Below are positions 1 through 10,871 of a DNA stretch of 64,000 nt, in pieces; position 1 is the stretch's first letter; each line of letters starts with the position of its first letter. Source of the DNA: Haberlea rhodopensis (taxonomy: Eukaryota; Streptophyta; Magnoliopsida; Lamiales; Gesneriaceae); NCBI GenBank assembly GCA_907163345.1, contig CAJQUN010000514.1, positions 62,001-126,000 on the forward strand. The letters are read 5' to 3'. Under the pieces are notes generated by a model. It saw nothing but the letters and a program-made list of their open reading frames with translations, did no database searches and was not told where the DNA came from. The translations under genes and the position numbers were made by a program.

Positions 1-2054
1 AACCAAGAGATCAATCTTTCACCTAGAAATTGACATGTTCCACTGGTGCTTTTACGATCGATCTTACACCCAGCGTAGTCTGCGTCTGAATACCCGATCA
101 AGCTGAAGTTTGAATCTTTGGAGTACCAAAGACCAACGTTCTGAGATCCTTTTAAATATTTCAGAATACGCTTGGCAGCAATAAAATGTGATTGCTTTGG
201 TTCTGACTGAAATCTGGCGCACATACAGACTGAAAACATAATATCGGGCCGGCTCGCTGTAAGATACAATAGCGATCCGATTAGTCCTCTATACATGGTT
301 ACTTCAACTGCCGTTCCCCCTTCATCTTTGTCTAACTTGATTGTTGGACTCATTGGAGTGATGCAGTTGAGCATGTTTCCATTCCAAATCTCTTGAGGAG
401 CTCTTTGGTATACTTGGTCTGATTGATGAAAATGCCATTGTTGAGCTGTTTTACTTGTAGACCCAGAAAGAATGACAATTCTCCCATCATGCTCATCTCG
501 AACTGTCCCTGCATTAACTTAGAAAATTTCTCGCACAATTTGGGGTTAGTTGACCCAAAGATTATGTCATCAACATAAATCTGAACTAATAGGGTATGTT
601 CCCCCTTAATGAATTTAAATAGAGTTTTATCTACTGAGCCGATCTGGAAATCATGGTTCAGCAGAAATTGAGATAGAGTGTCATACCAGGCTCTTGGAGC
701 TTGTTTCAGACCATACACTGCTTTATTCAGTAGATATACATGATTGGGATACAAATGGTTCTGAAATCCAGGTGGTTGCTCAATGTAGACTTCTTCCTGA
801 AGCTTTCCATTAAGAAAGGCGCTCTTGACGTCCATCTGATATACTTTGAAGTCTTTAAAGGCAGCATAAGCAAGAAAGATTCGGATAGCTTCAAGTCTGG
901 CGACTGGTGCAAATGATTCATCGAAGTCGATTCCTTCTTCTTGTCTGAATCCCTGTGCCACCAGTCTGGCTTTGTTTCTAACCACAGTTCCATCTGCGTC
1001 TAGCTTATTTCTGAAGACCCATCTGGTTCCAATAACAGGCAGATCGCTTGGTCTGGGGGTTAGACTCCAAACTTGATTTTGTTCGAATTGATTAAGCTCT
1101 TCTTGCATTGCTTTAATCCAGTTGAAGTCAGTCAGAGCTTCATCGATCTTCTTGGGTTCCAGAGTTGAGATGAAGGCAGCATGAGTGAACTCATCCATCA
1201 TCTGTCCTCTGGTTCTGATCGGTGCAGAAGGACTACCAATCACTAGATTAGGTGGATGCTTCTTAGTCCATCGATAGCTTGACTCTGGATTGTCTGGTCC
1301 GGTCGGATGAACAGTAACAGCATGATCAGCATCTGCTTTAATATTTGAGTCAGGAGCATCCGGATCAGCTCGATCTGAAGTTTCTTCAAAGCCTTGATCC
1401 GGTCTGTCTGGTACTTCTGGTTCTGGTGGATTGTCTCTTGACCTGTTAGCTACAATCTCATCATCACTGTTAGCTTCGAGATGGATATTTTCCATCTGAT
1501 TTTGAATTGATTCTTTGTTGCCCTCAACACATAAAGTTTCATCAAAGACTACATGAACAGATTCTTCTACAGTTAAAGTTCGATTATTAAAAACTCGATA
1601 AGCTTTGTTAATTGATGAATATCCTAAGAATATACCATTATCTGACTTAGCTTCAAATGCTGTAAGATGACTCTTACCATTGTTGTGAACGAAGCATTTA
1701 CAGCCAAATACATGAAAGTGAGAAACAGATGGTCTGTTACCAGTCCATATTTCATATGGAGTGAGATTCAGCTTCTTGTTAATCATAGATCGGTTTTGAG
1801 TGTAGCAAGCAGTATTTACAGCTTCTGCCCAGAACTTTTGAGAGATTCCAGAATCAGCAAGCATTGTTCTTGCTGCTTCCTTGAGCGTTCTGTTTCTTCG
1901 TTCTGCAACTCCATTCTGTTGAGGAGTTCGAGCAGCTGAAAACTCATGCTTGATTCCATGATCTTCTAGAAAGGATTCAAGATTCTGATTTGAAAACTCA
2001 GTGCCTTTGTCACTAAAAATCCTGTCTATGCTGGATGATTTCTCGTTCTGAGTG
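1..2054 (-). pseudogene. Sirevirus-like Ty1/copia pol remnant (integrase, RT, start of RNase H)
   Basis: On the minus strand an open frame from about 2053 to 350 encodes the C-terminal half of a copia integrase, a variable acidic linker and most of the reverse transcriptase. The integrase part shows a DKGTEF-type acidic site, then TPQQNGVAERRNRTL. The RT part shows WVFRNK, ARLVAQGF, DVKSAFLNG, YGLKQAPRAWY and the catalytic YVDDIIFGS. The frame breaks near 350-365. Positions 1-349 continue in another frame with RNase H features (GLIGSLLYLTASRPD, then DADYAGC). Domain order integrase-RT-RNase H is diagnostic of copia, and the linker and YVDDIIFGST resemble Sireviruses. Gag, protease, the N-terminal integrase and both LTRs are not in the window. 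The copy is cut at 2054 by the 5' LTR of element A; the first residues of the apparent ORF (2092-2055) are LTR sequence, not copia. Confidence 0.9.
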
Positions 2055-2730
2055 TGTGATGCCCCGAATTTAATTAATTGCAAGTAAGGCATTAATTATG
2101 TTTATATGATGTATCATGTGTTGATGGATTTATGTGTTGGGTATTAAGATGTTAACATGATTTAATTGTGTTAATTATTAAATATGAGGAGGATGTGATT
2201 TTAGATGAAGTTTGGAGCATTCTTGTAAAATGCCTTTAAAATACTATGTTGGAGCATTTTATACATCATGTTAAGTTTGGGGTACAATTTTATTTAAGTT
2301 AAAGCAACCCCTTTTAAATCCTCTACCCATCACTTTAACCCCTTTACCTTTCACTTTATAAAAAAAATCCCCAAATCACTTCCCAAACCCCAAACCCTAC
2401 CCATTTTCGAGTTCCACCAAAAGAGGAGAAGAAAAGTTCCACAAAAACTTTGTTTGTGTGATTTTTGCTAGGATTTGGAGCCTACAAGAGGTATGGAACC
2501 ATTCCTATAAGTTTCATGATGTTTGGTGTTGAAATGGGTTAAGTTTTTGATGTTTTATGTGGGTTTGTTTGGGTATGTTGTTTATGGTTGGGGTATGATT
2601 TTTGAAGTGTTTTATGTGGGTTTTAGTGGGTTGTTATGTTATTGATGTTGTGAGGAAGTTTGGTGTTGGGTAGCATGTGGAAGAGCTTGAAAATGAGCAT
2701 TAATGGCGAAATTTCGAAGCACAGCACTCG

Positions 2731-2938
2731 GCGATCGATCGCCCGTTCTTGGCGATCGATCGCGAGCCTCCAGTGCCCGCCAGTAGCATTTGGCGATCGA
2801 TCGCCACTCTTGGGCGATCGATCGGCGAGGCTGGCGATCGATCGCGCCAAAAGTGGCGATCGATCGCCAAGGAAAGAAATTTTGCCCCTCGTCCAGTGCG
2901 ATCTCGCGATCGATCGCGCCTGGGCGGCGATCGATCGC
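2731..2938. repeat. GATCGATC palindrome array, 5' LTR of A (8 units)
   Basis: Eight copies of GCGATCGATCG(C) start at 2731, 2752, 2793, 2814, 2834, 2856, 2906 and 2927. They read as four pairs with start-to-start distances of 21, 21, 22 and 21 bp. Most carry outer G/C bases that extend the palindrome to 14 bp. The spacers between units are not repeats of each other. Each unit has three CpGs in otherwise AT-rich surroundings. The array keeps several frames open on both strands, which produces spurious ORFs. Confidence 0.95.
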
Positions 2939-3145
2939 GAGCTGTAAAAAAATGGATTTTTGATATTTATGTGGGATTTTGGATATTGGACTATATTTAG
3001 CTTCTAATATCAATTTGTATGGTTATGTAGAACCGTCCCAGGTACCCACGACTTCAAGGAGATAAGTCTACGATTTCTCCTTCTTTTGGAATTAAGGTAC
3101 GTAAGAGACGTACGAGCATCGGACGGTAAACCATACCCTTACATA

Positions 3146-3575
3146 TTATGATGATGTTTAAGATGATGTTATGATGATGATGTCTATGATGATATTTATG
3201 ATGATAATGTCTATGATGATATTTATGATGATGATGCTTATGATGATGTTACGATGATGATGCTTATGATGATGTTTATGATAATGATGTTTATGAGGAC
3301 GTCTATAATGACGAAGTTTATGATAAGGTCATACGACGTGTATGATTGGGTAAGACGCCCATGTGGTAGGATGCCACCCAAAGTACGTGAGTGGGTAAGA
3401 TGCCCCCGTGGTAAGATGCCACGCAATGTTTATGATATGGTAAGACGCCATATGATTGGGTAAGATGCCCACGTGGTAAGATGTCACACGATGATTATGA
3501 CGTGGTAAGATGCCACACGATAATGATGATATGGTAAGATGCCAGGCAATGGGGTAAGACGCCCTAATGTATGAA
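3146..3575 (+). repeat. ATGATG and GGTAAGATGCC tandem repeats in 5' LTR of A
   Basis: About 3146-3310 is an imperfect ATGATG(T) microsatellite with longer units such as TTTATGATGATG. About 3340-3565 is a minisatellite of alternating GGTAAGACGCC and GGTAAGATGCC cores separated by short CACGATGATTATGA-type spacers. The 3' LTR has a different copy number, so the block is unstable. Short ORFs across it are by-products. Confidence 0.9.
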
Positions 3576-3995
3576 TAAGAGTCAGGGATAACAAGGAAGT
3601 CGAAGGACGACCAATAACCTTTACTTAACTAAGATGTTATGCATTATTGTATGCTTTTATATAATGTTAAGTAAATATGTGTATGCTCACGATGTGTTAT
3701 CCCTGTAGGTACACTTTTGGACCAAGGGCCTAGGGTCGGGTTGAGGAAGTGAGCTAAAGGGAGCATGATGAACGTAGGATGCAGGATTTTGATAGTCTCT
3801 ACTCTAGGAGTAGTGTAAATCTATAGCTTTAACATTCTTTATTGGGAATGTAATTAAATAGCTTTTGGAAACTTTATTTTGGCCTGTAATCTCCTTAGCT
3901 CAAGCTACAACCGGAACCCTTAAGAGGTTATAAATGCATGTTCTGTCCAATTTATGTGTACTAAATGATATTAAGGTAGGAAGACCCTACATTAG

Positions 3996-4007
3996 TGGTA
4001 TCAGAGC
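3996..4007 (+). promoter_or_regulatory. Primer-binding site of A (initiator tRNA-Met)
   Basis: TGGTATCAGAGC lies 4 bp (ttag) after the LTR end at 3991. It is complementary to the 3' end of plant initiator tRNA-Met and fixes the element as plus-oriented. Confidence 0.95.
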
Positions 4008-4197
4008 AGAGGTTAGATAACCCGGGAATGAGTGAAGGGTAGCCTTAGCAATAAGTTAGCTAGGTGCTTACCTTCGAGCATGTTTTGTGCATAAGTTGCA
4101 TATGAAGTATATGATGTTATGCTAACATGTGTTGTTTATCTAACGAAGTATTGTACGAACTGCTTTTGGATCTTGTTGTTAACCCTTGTGTTGCAGT

Positions 4198-5330
4198 ATG
4201 GCAGCAAATGTGGAGGTAGGTGACGCAGTGAGCGTCAATGCAAGTGCGGGGCGTACGAATCCCCTACCCCCGCCAGCTTTTGATGATGAACCGGCCGAAC
4301 AACAGTTGTTGCCAGGGGAGCTAAGCTTAACTCAGTTTCTTGCTTACCGACCCCCAACCTTTGAAGGAACCGAAACTGGGGAACGAGCTGAGGAATGGTT
4401 AGAAAGAATAGAGCAGATCTTTGTGGCAGCCCCATGTGCCGAAGACAGCATGGATACGGTTAGCAGAGTTCCAGTTGGCCAAGAAGGCGCTATGTGGTGG
4501 AAGACCACCTGTGGTAGAGCAAGAGGCTCAAGGTCATGAAGTTAACTGGAAAATGTTTTGAACTCGCTTTCTGAACCGTTATTTCTCGGCTGCAGCATGA
4601 CAGGCTAAGGAAGATGAATTCACTCACCTCAAGCAAGGTAATATGTCAGTGTCAGATTATGCTCTTCAGTTTTGCTCCTTGCTAAGATATGTGCCTCACA
4701 TTGCCACGAGCACGCAAGCAAAGATGAGGAATTTCATGAAAGGTTTGAGGCCGGAGTTGTACGATAGGGTGATCACTTATGGCCCTACTTGCTTTGACGA
4801 TGCACTCTCACGGGCCGAGCTGGCCGAACTAGGAGTGGGTGCATACCCTGATGTTGTACCATCGTCGGCACCCTCTCAGAAATCCACTCCGGATAATTTG
4901 AAGCCAAGGAATGATCAGTTCAAGTCAAGGGGGAACTCATCGGCGTCAAGGTCCAGTGGTAAGAGGTCTGACAATAGATGGAAAGGGAACCGTAGGGTGA
5001 TGCCCCATCTGGAAGGGGGCAGTCTCAGGGAGACAGATCCGGGAAGATCCAATGCACTCTTTGTGGGCAACCACATCTGACGAAAGATTGTATAGGGTGC
5101 TATGTTTGTGGCGACAAGGGCCACTTTGCTAGACAGTGTCCCAACAGGGGAAGTCAACAGGGTTCTGCGGGGAGGCCTGCGGATAGGACAGCACAGCACA
5201 GACCCCCATTTGTGCCGCGTCAGCATGGAGGTCAGCCCATGGGGCCACCTCAAGGACAAGTCTATGCATTGACAAGGGAGCAGGCTTCAGCGGCTCCGGA
5301 GGAGGTTATAGCGGGTACGTGTCTTTTATT
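4198..5330 (+). pseudogene. gag of element A (broken)
   Basis: The ATG at 4198 starts a Gag capsid-type frame containing FLAYRPPTFEGTE and AEEWLERIEQIF. A frameshift lies near 4475-4510. In the downstream frame TGA stops fall at 4559-4561 and 4598-4600, then the frame is open through 4643-5080 (capsid C-terminal region, FMKGLRPELYDRVI). A further shift near 5000-5050 puts two zinc-knuckle-like motifs in another frame: a degenerate CTLCGQPHLTKDC, then a canonical CX2CX4HX4C at 5098-5139 (CYVCGDKGHFARQC). It would package element RNA into particles. The stops look like C-to-T decay of CGA codons. Another frame change near 5335-5350 separates it from protease. Confidence 0.9.
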
Positions 5331-8300
5331 TACGCACCCTGCTTTATTTTGATCGACACAGGTGCGTCACACTCTTTTGTGTCAACAAGTTTTGTGGAAA
5401 GACACCACATATGCACTTCACCGTCGCCCACGCCTCTTATAGTCTCGACCCCCGCTGGAAGAAGTATGATTACTGATCGGATCGTCTACAATGGCCTCAT
5501 TTATTTTGAGGATAAAGAACTAAGATCAGATTTGATTGTTCTGGGAATGTCAGATTTTGACTGCATTCTGGGCATCGATGTTCTGAATAGGTATCAGGCA
5601 GTTGTGAACTGCAGGCAGAGGACAGTACGGTTCAAATCCGATATGGGAATTCCATGGACGTTCTATGGGGATGGTTCTCGCTCAAAGATTCCATTGATAT
5701 CTGCTGTCAAGATGGCACAGTTATTGGAAAGAGGCCACACAGGATATCTCATATATGCCGTTGATGTTACGGAAAAGAAAGAAGAAGTAAAAGTTGAGGA
5801 TGTGCCCGTAGTGGCGGAATTTCCCGATGTCTTTCCGGAGGAGATTCCCGGATTCCCACCGACGAGAGAGGTCGAGTTTGGGATTGAATTATTACCGGGG
5901 ACGTCTGCCATTTCTCGTGCCCCTTATAGGATGGCACCAGCGGAGCTAAGGGAATTAAAGATTCAGTTGCAAGAGCTCCTTGATAAAGGCTATATACGCC
6001 CTAGCGTATCGCCCTGGGGAGCACCAGTTTTATTTGTGAAGAAGAAAGATGGTTCGATGCGTTTGTGCATCGATTACAGACAACTGAACAAAGCTACAGT
6101 GAAGAATAAGTACCCACTCCCGAGGATCGATGATTTGTTCGATCAGTTGCAGGGTACGAGGCTCTACAGTAAGATCGATCTGAGGTCGGGGTACCATCAG
6201 ATTCGAGTAAGAGAAGAGGATGTTCAGAAGACGGCCTTCAGGACGAGGTATGGGCACTATGAATTCCTAGTCATGCCTTTTGGGGTGACAAATGCCCCGG
6301 CTGTTTTCATGAGTTTGATGAACAAGGTGTTCCAGCCATTTTTGGACCAATTCGTCATAGTCTTCATTGACGATATACTCATCTACTCTCGGACCGAAGA
6401 AGATCATGTACGGCACTTGAGGGCAGTACTTCAGATCCTCAGGGATCATCAGTTGTATGCAAAGCTTAGCAAGTGCGAGTTCTGGTTGGACAGCGTGGTA
6501 TTCCTAGGCCATGTCATATCTAGCCAAGGGATATCTGTGGATCCCAGGAAGATTGAAGCTGTGATGGAGTGGGCAGCACCCACTTCTGTACCCGAGATAC
6601 GGAGTTTTCTTGGCTTAGCAGGTTATTACCGACGTTTTGTCGAGGGATTTTCTAAGATCGCTAAGCCATTGACACAGCTGACTCAGAAAGGAGTCCCATT
6701 CTTTTGGTCCGAAGCTTGTGAGGAAAGCTTCCAAGAATTGAAACGTCGTTTAACGACAGCGCCAGTATTGGTGATTCCGTCTGAGGATAAGAGGTTTGCC
6801 TTGTACACGGATGCATCATTGCAGGGTTTAGGCTGTGTATTGATGCAAGACAGACAAGTGGTAGCCTATGCTTCGAGAGTTGAAGCCTCATGAGACCAGA
6901 TACCCAGTCCATGATCTAGAACTGGCGGCTATCATTTTCGCCTTGAAGATTTGGCGTCATTATCTTTATGGTACTACGTTTACCATCTTTACGGACCATA
7001 AGAGCCTAAAGTTTCTATTCACTCAGGCTGAACTGAATATGCGTCAAAGAAGATGGATGGATTTGCTCAAGGATTATGACTGTGAAATTGAGTACCATCC
7101 TGGTAAAGCAAATTTGATAGCAGACGCCTTAAGTCGGAAGGTGAAGAGTACTGCTGAGGATGTTATGTGTTTATCAGCTTTGATGACTTCCTATTGCCAT
7201 CTGGGCTATGACTTCGATGTGGACACATCGCCGGTGCGAATGTCGACCTTATTGGCCGAGCCAGACGTATTTGAGGCTATCAGGAAGGCCCAGAGGTCGG
7301 ATGATGAAGTGCAGAGATGGTCATCGATAGCACTTCAAGGTCAGCCAACAAAGTTTAGAGTGGCTGAAGATGATTCACTAAGACTGGGCAACCGATGGGT
7401 AGTCCCAGATACACCAGAGTTACGTAAAGGAATTTTAGAACGGGCTCATAGTAGCCGATTCAGTATCCACCCCGGAGGAAGAAAGATGTACAAGGACCTA
7501 AGTGGTCAATTCTGGTGGAGACGCATGAAGCATGATGTGATCAGTTATGTTAAGAGATGTTTAATCTGCCAACAAGTAGAGGCAGAAAGGCAGAGGCCTG
7601 GTGGCGAGCTGAAGAGCTTGGAGGTACCTAAGTGGAAGTGGGAGCATATATCTATGGACTTCGTGACCCACTTGCCAAGGTCGGCCTCTGGATTTGATGC
7701 GATCTGGGTGATCGTGGATAGGCTGATGAAGGTGGCTCATTTCATCCCTTACAGTATGACTTTCACGTATCTAAAGATGGCCCAATTATATGTACGGGAT
7801 GTAGTGAGGTTGCATGGGATTCCAGTCTCGATCGTGTCTGACAGAGACCCAAGGTTTACTTCTCATTTCTGGGAGGGTCTCCAGACAGCTTTGGGCACCG
7901 AGGTGAGACTGAGTACAGCTTATCACCCTCAGACTGATGGCCAAACGGAGCGTACTATACAGACGCTCGAAGATATGCTGAGGGCATGTGTTTTGGAGTT
8001 TGATGCTCCGTGGCAAGAATCTATACCACTGGTAGAGTTCTCATACAATAACAGCTATCAGGCGAGCATTCAAATGGCCCTTTTGAAGATCTTTACGGAC
8101 GACGATGTAGGTCACCGCTGTATTGGGAGGACTTGACGAGTAAAGCGGTCGGAGGACCGGATATGATTAAGGACATGGAGGAAAAGATTAAGATGATACG
8201 CTTAAAGATGAAAGCGGCCCAAGATAGGCAAGCAGCCTATGCAAATAAGCGGCGACGGCCGCTAGAATTTCAAGTAGGAGACAAGGTCTTCTTGAAAATC

Positions 8301-8708
8301 TTACCCTTCAGGGGTGTTGTTCGATTTGGTATGCGGGGGAAGTTATCCCCGAGGTATGTTGGACCGTATGAGGTATTACAGCGTATCGGCACTTTGGCTT
8401 ACCGATTGGCTCTACCGCCGTCTTTATCTGGGATTCATGATGTTTTCCACGTTTCTATGTTGAGAAAGTATGAACCAGATCCGTCTCATGTGTTACAGCC
8501 TACTGAAGTGCAGTTAGACTCAGATGTATCCTACGTTGAACGACCGGTCCGAATTCTGGATCGTGAGGATCGCAGACTACAAAGTAAAGTTATACCGATG
8601 GTCAAAGTTCAGTGGGATCGTCGGGGTGTCGAGGAGGCTACGTGGGAGACGGAGCGGCATATGATGCAGCATTACCCCGAACTATTTTCTGGTATGATTT
8701 ATGTTTAG
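5319..8708 (+). pseudogene. pol of element A: protease-RT-RNase H-integrase-chromodomain (two frameshifts)
   Basis: 5319-6893 carries retropepsin (DTGASHSF near 5351), RT with IDYRQLNK, YPLPRIDDLFDQLQG, KIDLRSGYHQIR, MPFGVTNAP and catalytic FIDDILIYS, and the start of RNase H (LYTDAS). A small deletion near 6876-6880 shifts the frame. 6868-8136 holds the rest of RNase H (FTDHKSLKFL, HPGKANLIADALSRK), an HHCC zinc module (H at about 7445 and 7470, CLICQQ near 7563), and a DDE-type integrase core with MDFVTHLP, SDRDPRF and DGQTERTIQTLEDM. A 1-nt shift near 8081 leads to 8133-8708, the integrase C-terminal domain (GKLSPRYVGPYEV, IHDVFHVSMLRKY) and a chromodomain ending in VQWDRRGVEEATWE. It is non-functional as it stands, but every domain is present. 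Confidence 0.95.
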
Positions 8709-8732
8709 TTTCTTTTGGGTAAGTGCATGCGA

Positions 8733-8766
8733 TTTCGAGGACGAAATCTTGTAAGTAGGGGAGTAA
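8733..8766 (+). promoter_or_regulatory. Pre-PPT stem-loop and polypurine tract of A
   Basis: TTTCGAGGACGAAA can fold into a 5-bp stem with a 4-nt loop. It is followed by AAGTAGGGGAGTAA (8753-8766) abutting the 3' LTR. The purine run is the expected plus-strand primer site. The same hairpin-plus-purine layout occurs before the 3' LTR of C and, more weakly, of I. Confidence 0.85.
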
Positions 8767-9447
8767 TGTGATGCCCCGAAATTAATTAATTGCAAGTAAG
8801 GCATTAATTATGTTTATATGATGTATCATGTGTTGATGGATTTATGTGTTGGGTATTAAGATGTTAACATGATTTAATTGTGTTCATTATTAAATATGAG
8901 GAGGATGTGATTTTAGATGAAGTTTGGAACATTCTTGTAAAATGCCTTTAAAATACTATGTTGGAGCATTTTATACATCATGTTAAGTTTGGGGTACAAT
9001 TTTTAATTAAGTTAAAGTAACCTTTTTTTAAATCCTCTACCCATCACTTTAACCCCTTTACCTTTCACTTTATTAAAAATCCCCAAATCACTTCCCAAAC
9101 CCCAAACCCTACCCATTTTCGAGTTCCACCAAAAGAGGAGAAGAAAAGTTCCACAAAAACTTTGTTTGTGTGATCTTTGCTAGGATTTGGAGCCTACAAG
9201 AGGTATGGAACCATTCCTATAAGTTTTATGATGTTTGGTGTTGAAATGGGATAAGTTTTTGATGTTTTATGTGGGTTTGTTTGGGTATGTGTTGTTTATG
9301 GTTGGGGTATGTTTTTTTGAAGTGTTTTATGTGGGTTTTAGTGGGTTGTTATGTTATTGATGTTGTGAGGAAGTTTGGTTTTGGGTAGCATGAGGAAGAG
9401 CTTGAAAAAATGAGCAATAATGGCGAAATTTCGGAGCACAGCACTCG

Positions 9448-9718
9448 GCGATCGATCGCCCGTTCTTGGCGATCGATCGCGAGCCTCCAGTGCCCGCCAG
9501 TAGCATTTGGCGATCGATCGCCCGTTCTTGGCGATCGATCGCGAGCCTCCAGTGCCCGCCAGTAGCATTTGGCGATCGATCGCCACTCTTGGGCGATCGA
9601 TCGGCGAGGCTGGCGATCGATCGCGCCAAAAGTGGCGATCGATCGCCAAGAAAAGAATTTTTGCCCCTCGTCCAGTGCGATCTCGCGATCGATCGCGCCT
9701 GGGCAGCGATCGATCGCG
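9448..9718. repeat. GATCGATC palindrome array, 3' LTR of A (10 units)
   Basis: Same array as in the 5' LTR, with one palindrome pair duplicated: the 62-bp segment at 9447-9508 recurs at 9509-9570, giving ten units rather than eight. The unit of change is exactly one pair plus its spacer. Confidence 0.95.
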
Positions 9719-9929
9719 AGCTGTAAAAAAATGGATTTTTGATATTTGTGTGGGATTTTTGGATATTGGACTATATTTAGCTTCTAATATCAATTTGTAT
9801 GGTTATGTAGAACCGTCCCAGGTACCCACGACTTCAAGGAGATAAAGTCTACGATTTCTCCTTCTTTTGGAATTAAGGTACGTAAGAAACGTACGAGCAT
9901 CGGACGGTAAACCATACCCTTACATATTA

Positions 9930-10445
9930 TGATGATGTTTAAGATGATGTTTACGATGATGATGTTTAAGATGATGTTTACGATGATGATGTTTAAGATG
10001 ATGTTTACGATGATGATGTTTAAGATGATGTTATGATGATGATGTCTATGATGATATTTACGATGATGATGCTTATGATAATGTTACGATGATGATGTTA
10101 TGATGATGATGTTTATGAGGACGTCTATGATGACGAAGTTTATGATAAGGTCATACTACGTGTATGATTGGGTAAGACGCCCATGTGGTAGGATGCCACC
10201 CAAAGTATGTGAGTGGGTAAGATGCCCCCGTGGTAAGATGCCACGCAATGTTTATGATATGGTAAGACGCCATATGATTGGGTAAGATGCCCACGTGGTA
10301 AGATGCCACACGATGATTATGACGTGGTAAGATGCCACACGATGATTATGACGTGGTAAGATGCCACACGATGATTATGACATGGTAAGATGCCACACGA
10401 TGATTATGATATGGTAAGATGCCACACAATGGGGTAAGACGCCCT
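9930..10445 (+). repeat. ATGATG and GGTAAGATGCC tandem repeats in 3' LTR of A
   Basis: Expanded version of the 5' LTR block. A TTTAAGATGATGTTTACGATGATGA-like unit is repeated several times from about 9935 to 10030. The unit with core GGTAAGATGCCACACGATGA is repeated in tandem from about 10300 to 10430. Confidence 0.9.
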
Positions 10446-10871
10446 AATATATGAATAAGAGTCAGGGATAACAAAGGAAGTCGAAGGACGACCAATTACC
10501 TTTACTTAACTAAGATGTTATGCATTATTGTATGCTTTTATATAATGTTAAGTAAATATGTGTATGCTCACGATGTGTTATCCCTGTAGGTACACTTTTG
10601 GACCAAGGGCCTAGGGTCGGGTTGAGGAAGTGAGCTAAAGGGAGCATGATGAACGTAGGATGCAGGATTTTGATAGTCTCTACTCTAGGAGTAGTGTAAT
10701 CTATAGCTTTAACATTCTTTATTGGGAATGTAATTAAATAGCTTTTGGAAACTTTATTTTGGCCTGTAATCTCCTTAGCTCAAGCTACAACCGGAACCCT
10801 TAAGAGGTTATAAATGCATGTTCTGTCCAATTTATGTGTACTAAATGATATTAAGGTAGGAAGACCCTACA

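Larger units (their letters stand above)
2055..3991 (+). repeat. 5' LTR of element A
   Basis: Begins TGTGATGCC and ends CTACA directly before the primer-binding site. In order it holds a TATA-like sequence (TTTATAAAA, about 2355-2363), a pyrimidine-rich leader, a candidate splice donor AG|GTATGG near 2490, the eight-unit GATCGATC palindrome array (2731-2938), the AAGGTACGTA block (3094-3103), ATGATG-type and GGTAAGATGCC-type tandem repeats, and a candidate acceptor-like CCCTGTAG|GTAC near 3704. The TATA and splice signals are inferred from sequence only. Confidence 0.95.
2055..10871 (+). mobile_element. Element A: Tekay/Del-type chromovirus (Ty3), both LTRs present
   Basis: An 8.8 kb LTR retrotransposon with LTRs starting TGTGATGCC and ending CCCTACA, a tRNA-Met primer site 4 bp inside the 5' LTR, gag, a pol in the order protease-RT-RNase H-integrase-chromodomain, and a polypurine tract against the 3' LTR. 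The chromodomain and the sequence around it place it in the Tekay/Del clade. The LTRs are nearly identical apart from repeat copy number (1937 versus 2105 bp). Flanks do not form a target-site duplication: gagtg on the left, gcatt on the right. The left flank is copia pol and the right flank is an unrelated LTR, so this copy is probably recombinant. Confidence 0.95.
8767..10871 (+). repeat. 3' LTR of element A
   Basis: Same ends and internal order as the 5' LTR. It differs mainly by a 62-bp tandem duplication inside the palindrome array, extra ATGATG units and extra GGTAAGATGCC units. AAGGTACGTA is at 9875-9884. It is followed at once by gcatt and an unrelated minus-strand LTR. Confidence 0.95.

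Noticed and set aside
2731..2938. CRISPR-like array of short repeats with unique spacers
   Set aside because: Repeats are 12-16 bp palindromes, spacers vary from about 9 to 40 bp, no cas genes are present, and the context is a plant retrotransposon LTR.
9338..9793. 151-codon minus-strand ORF (and the 124-codon one at 2639-3013) as a gene
   Set aside because: It is a translation of the palindrome array; equally long frames exist on the other strand and it lies inside an LTR.
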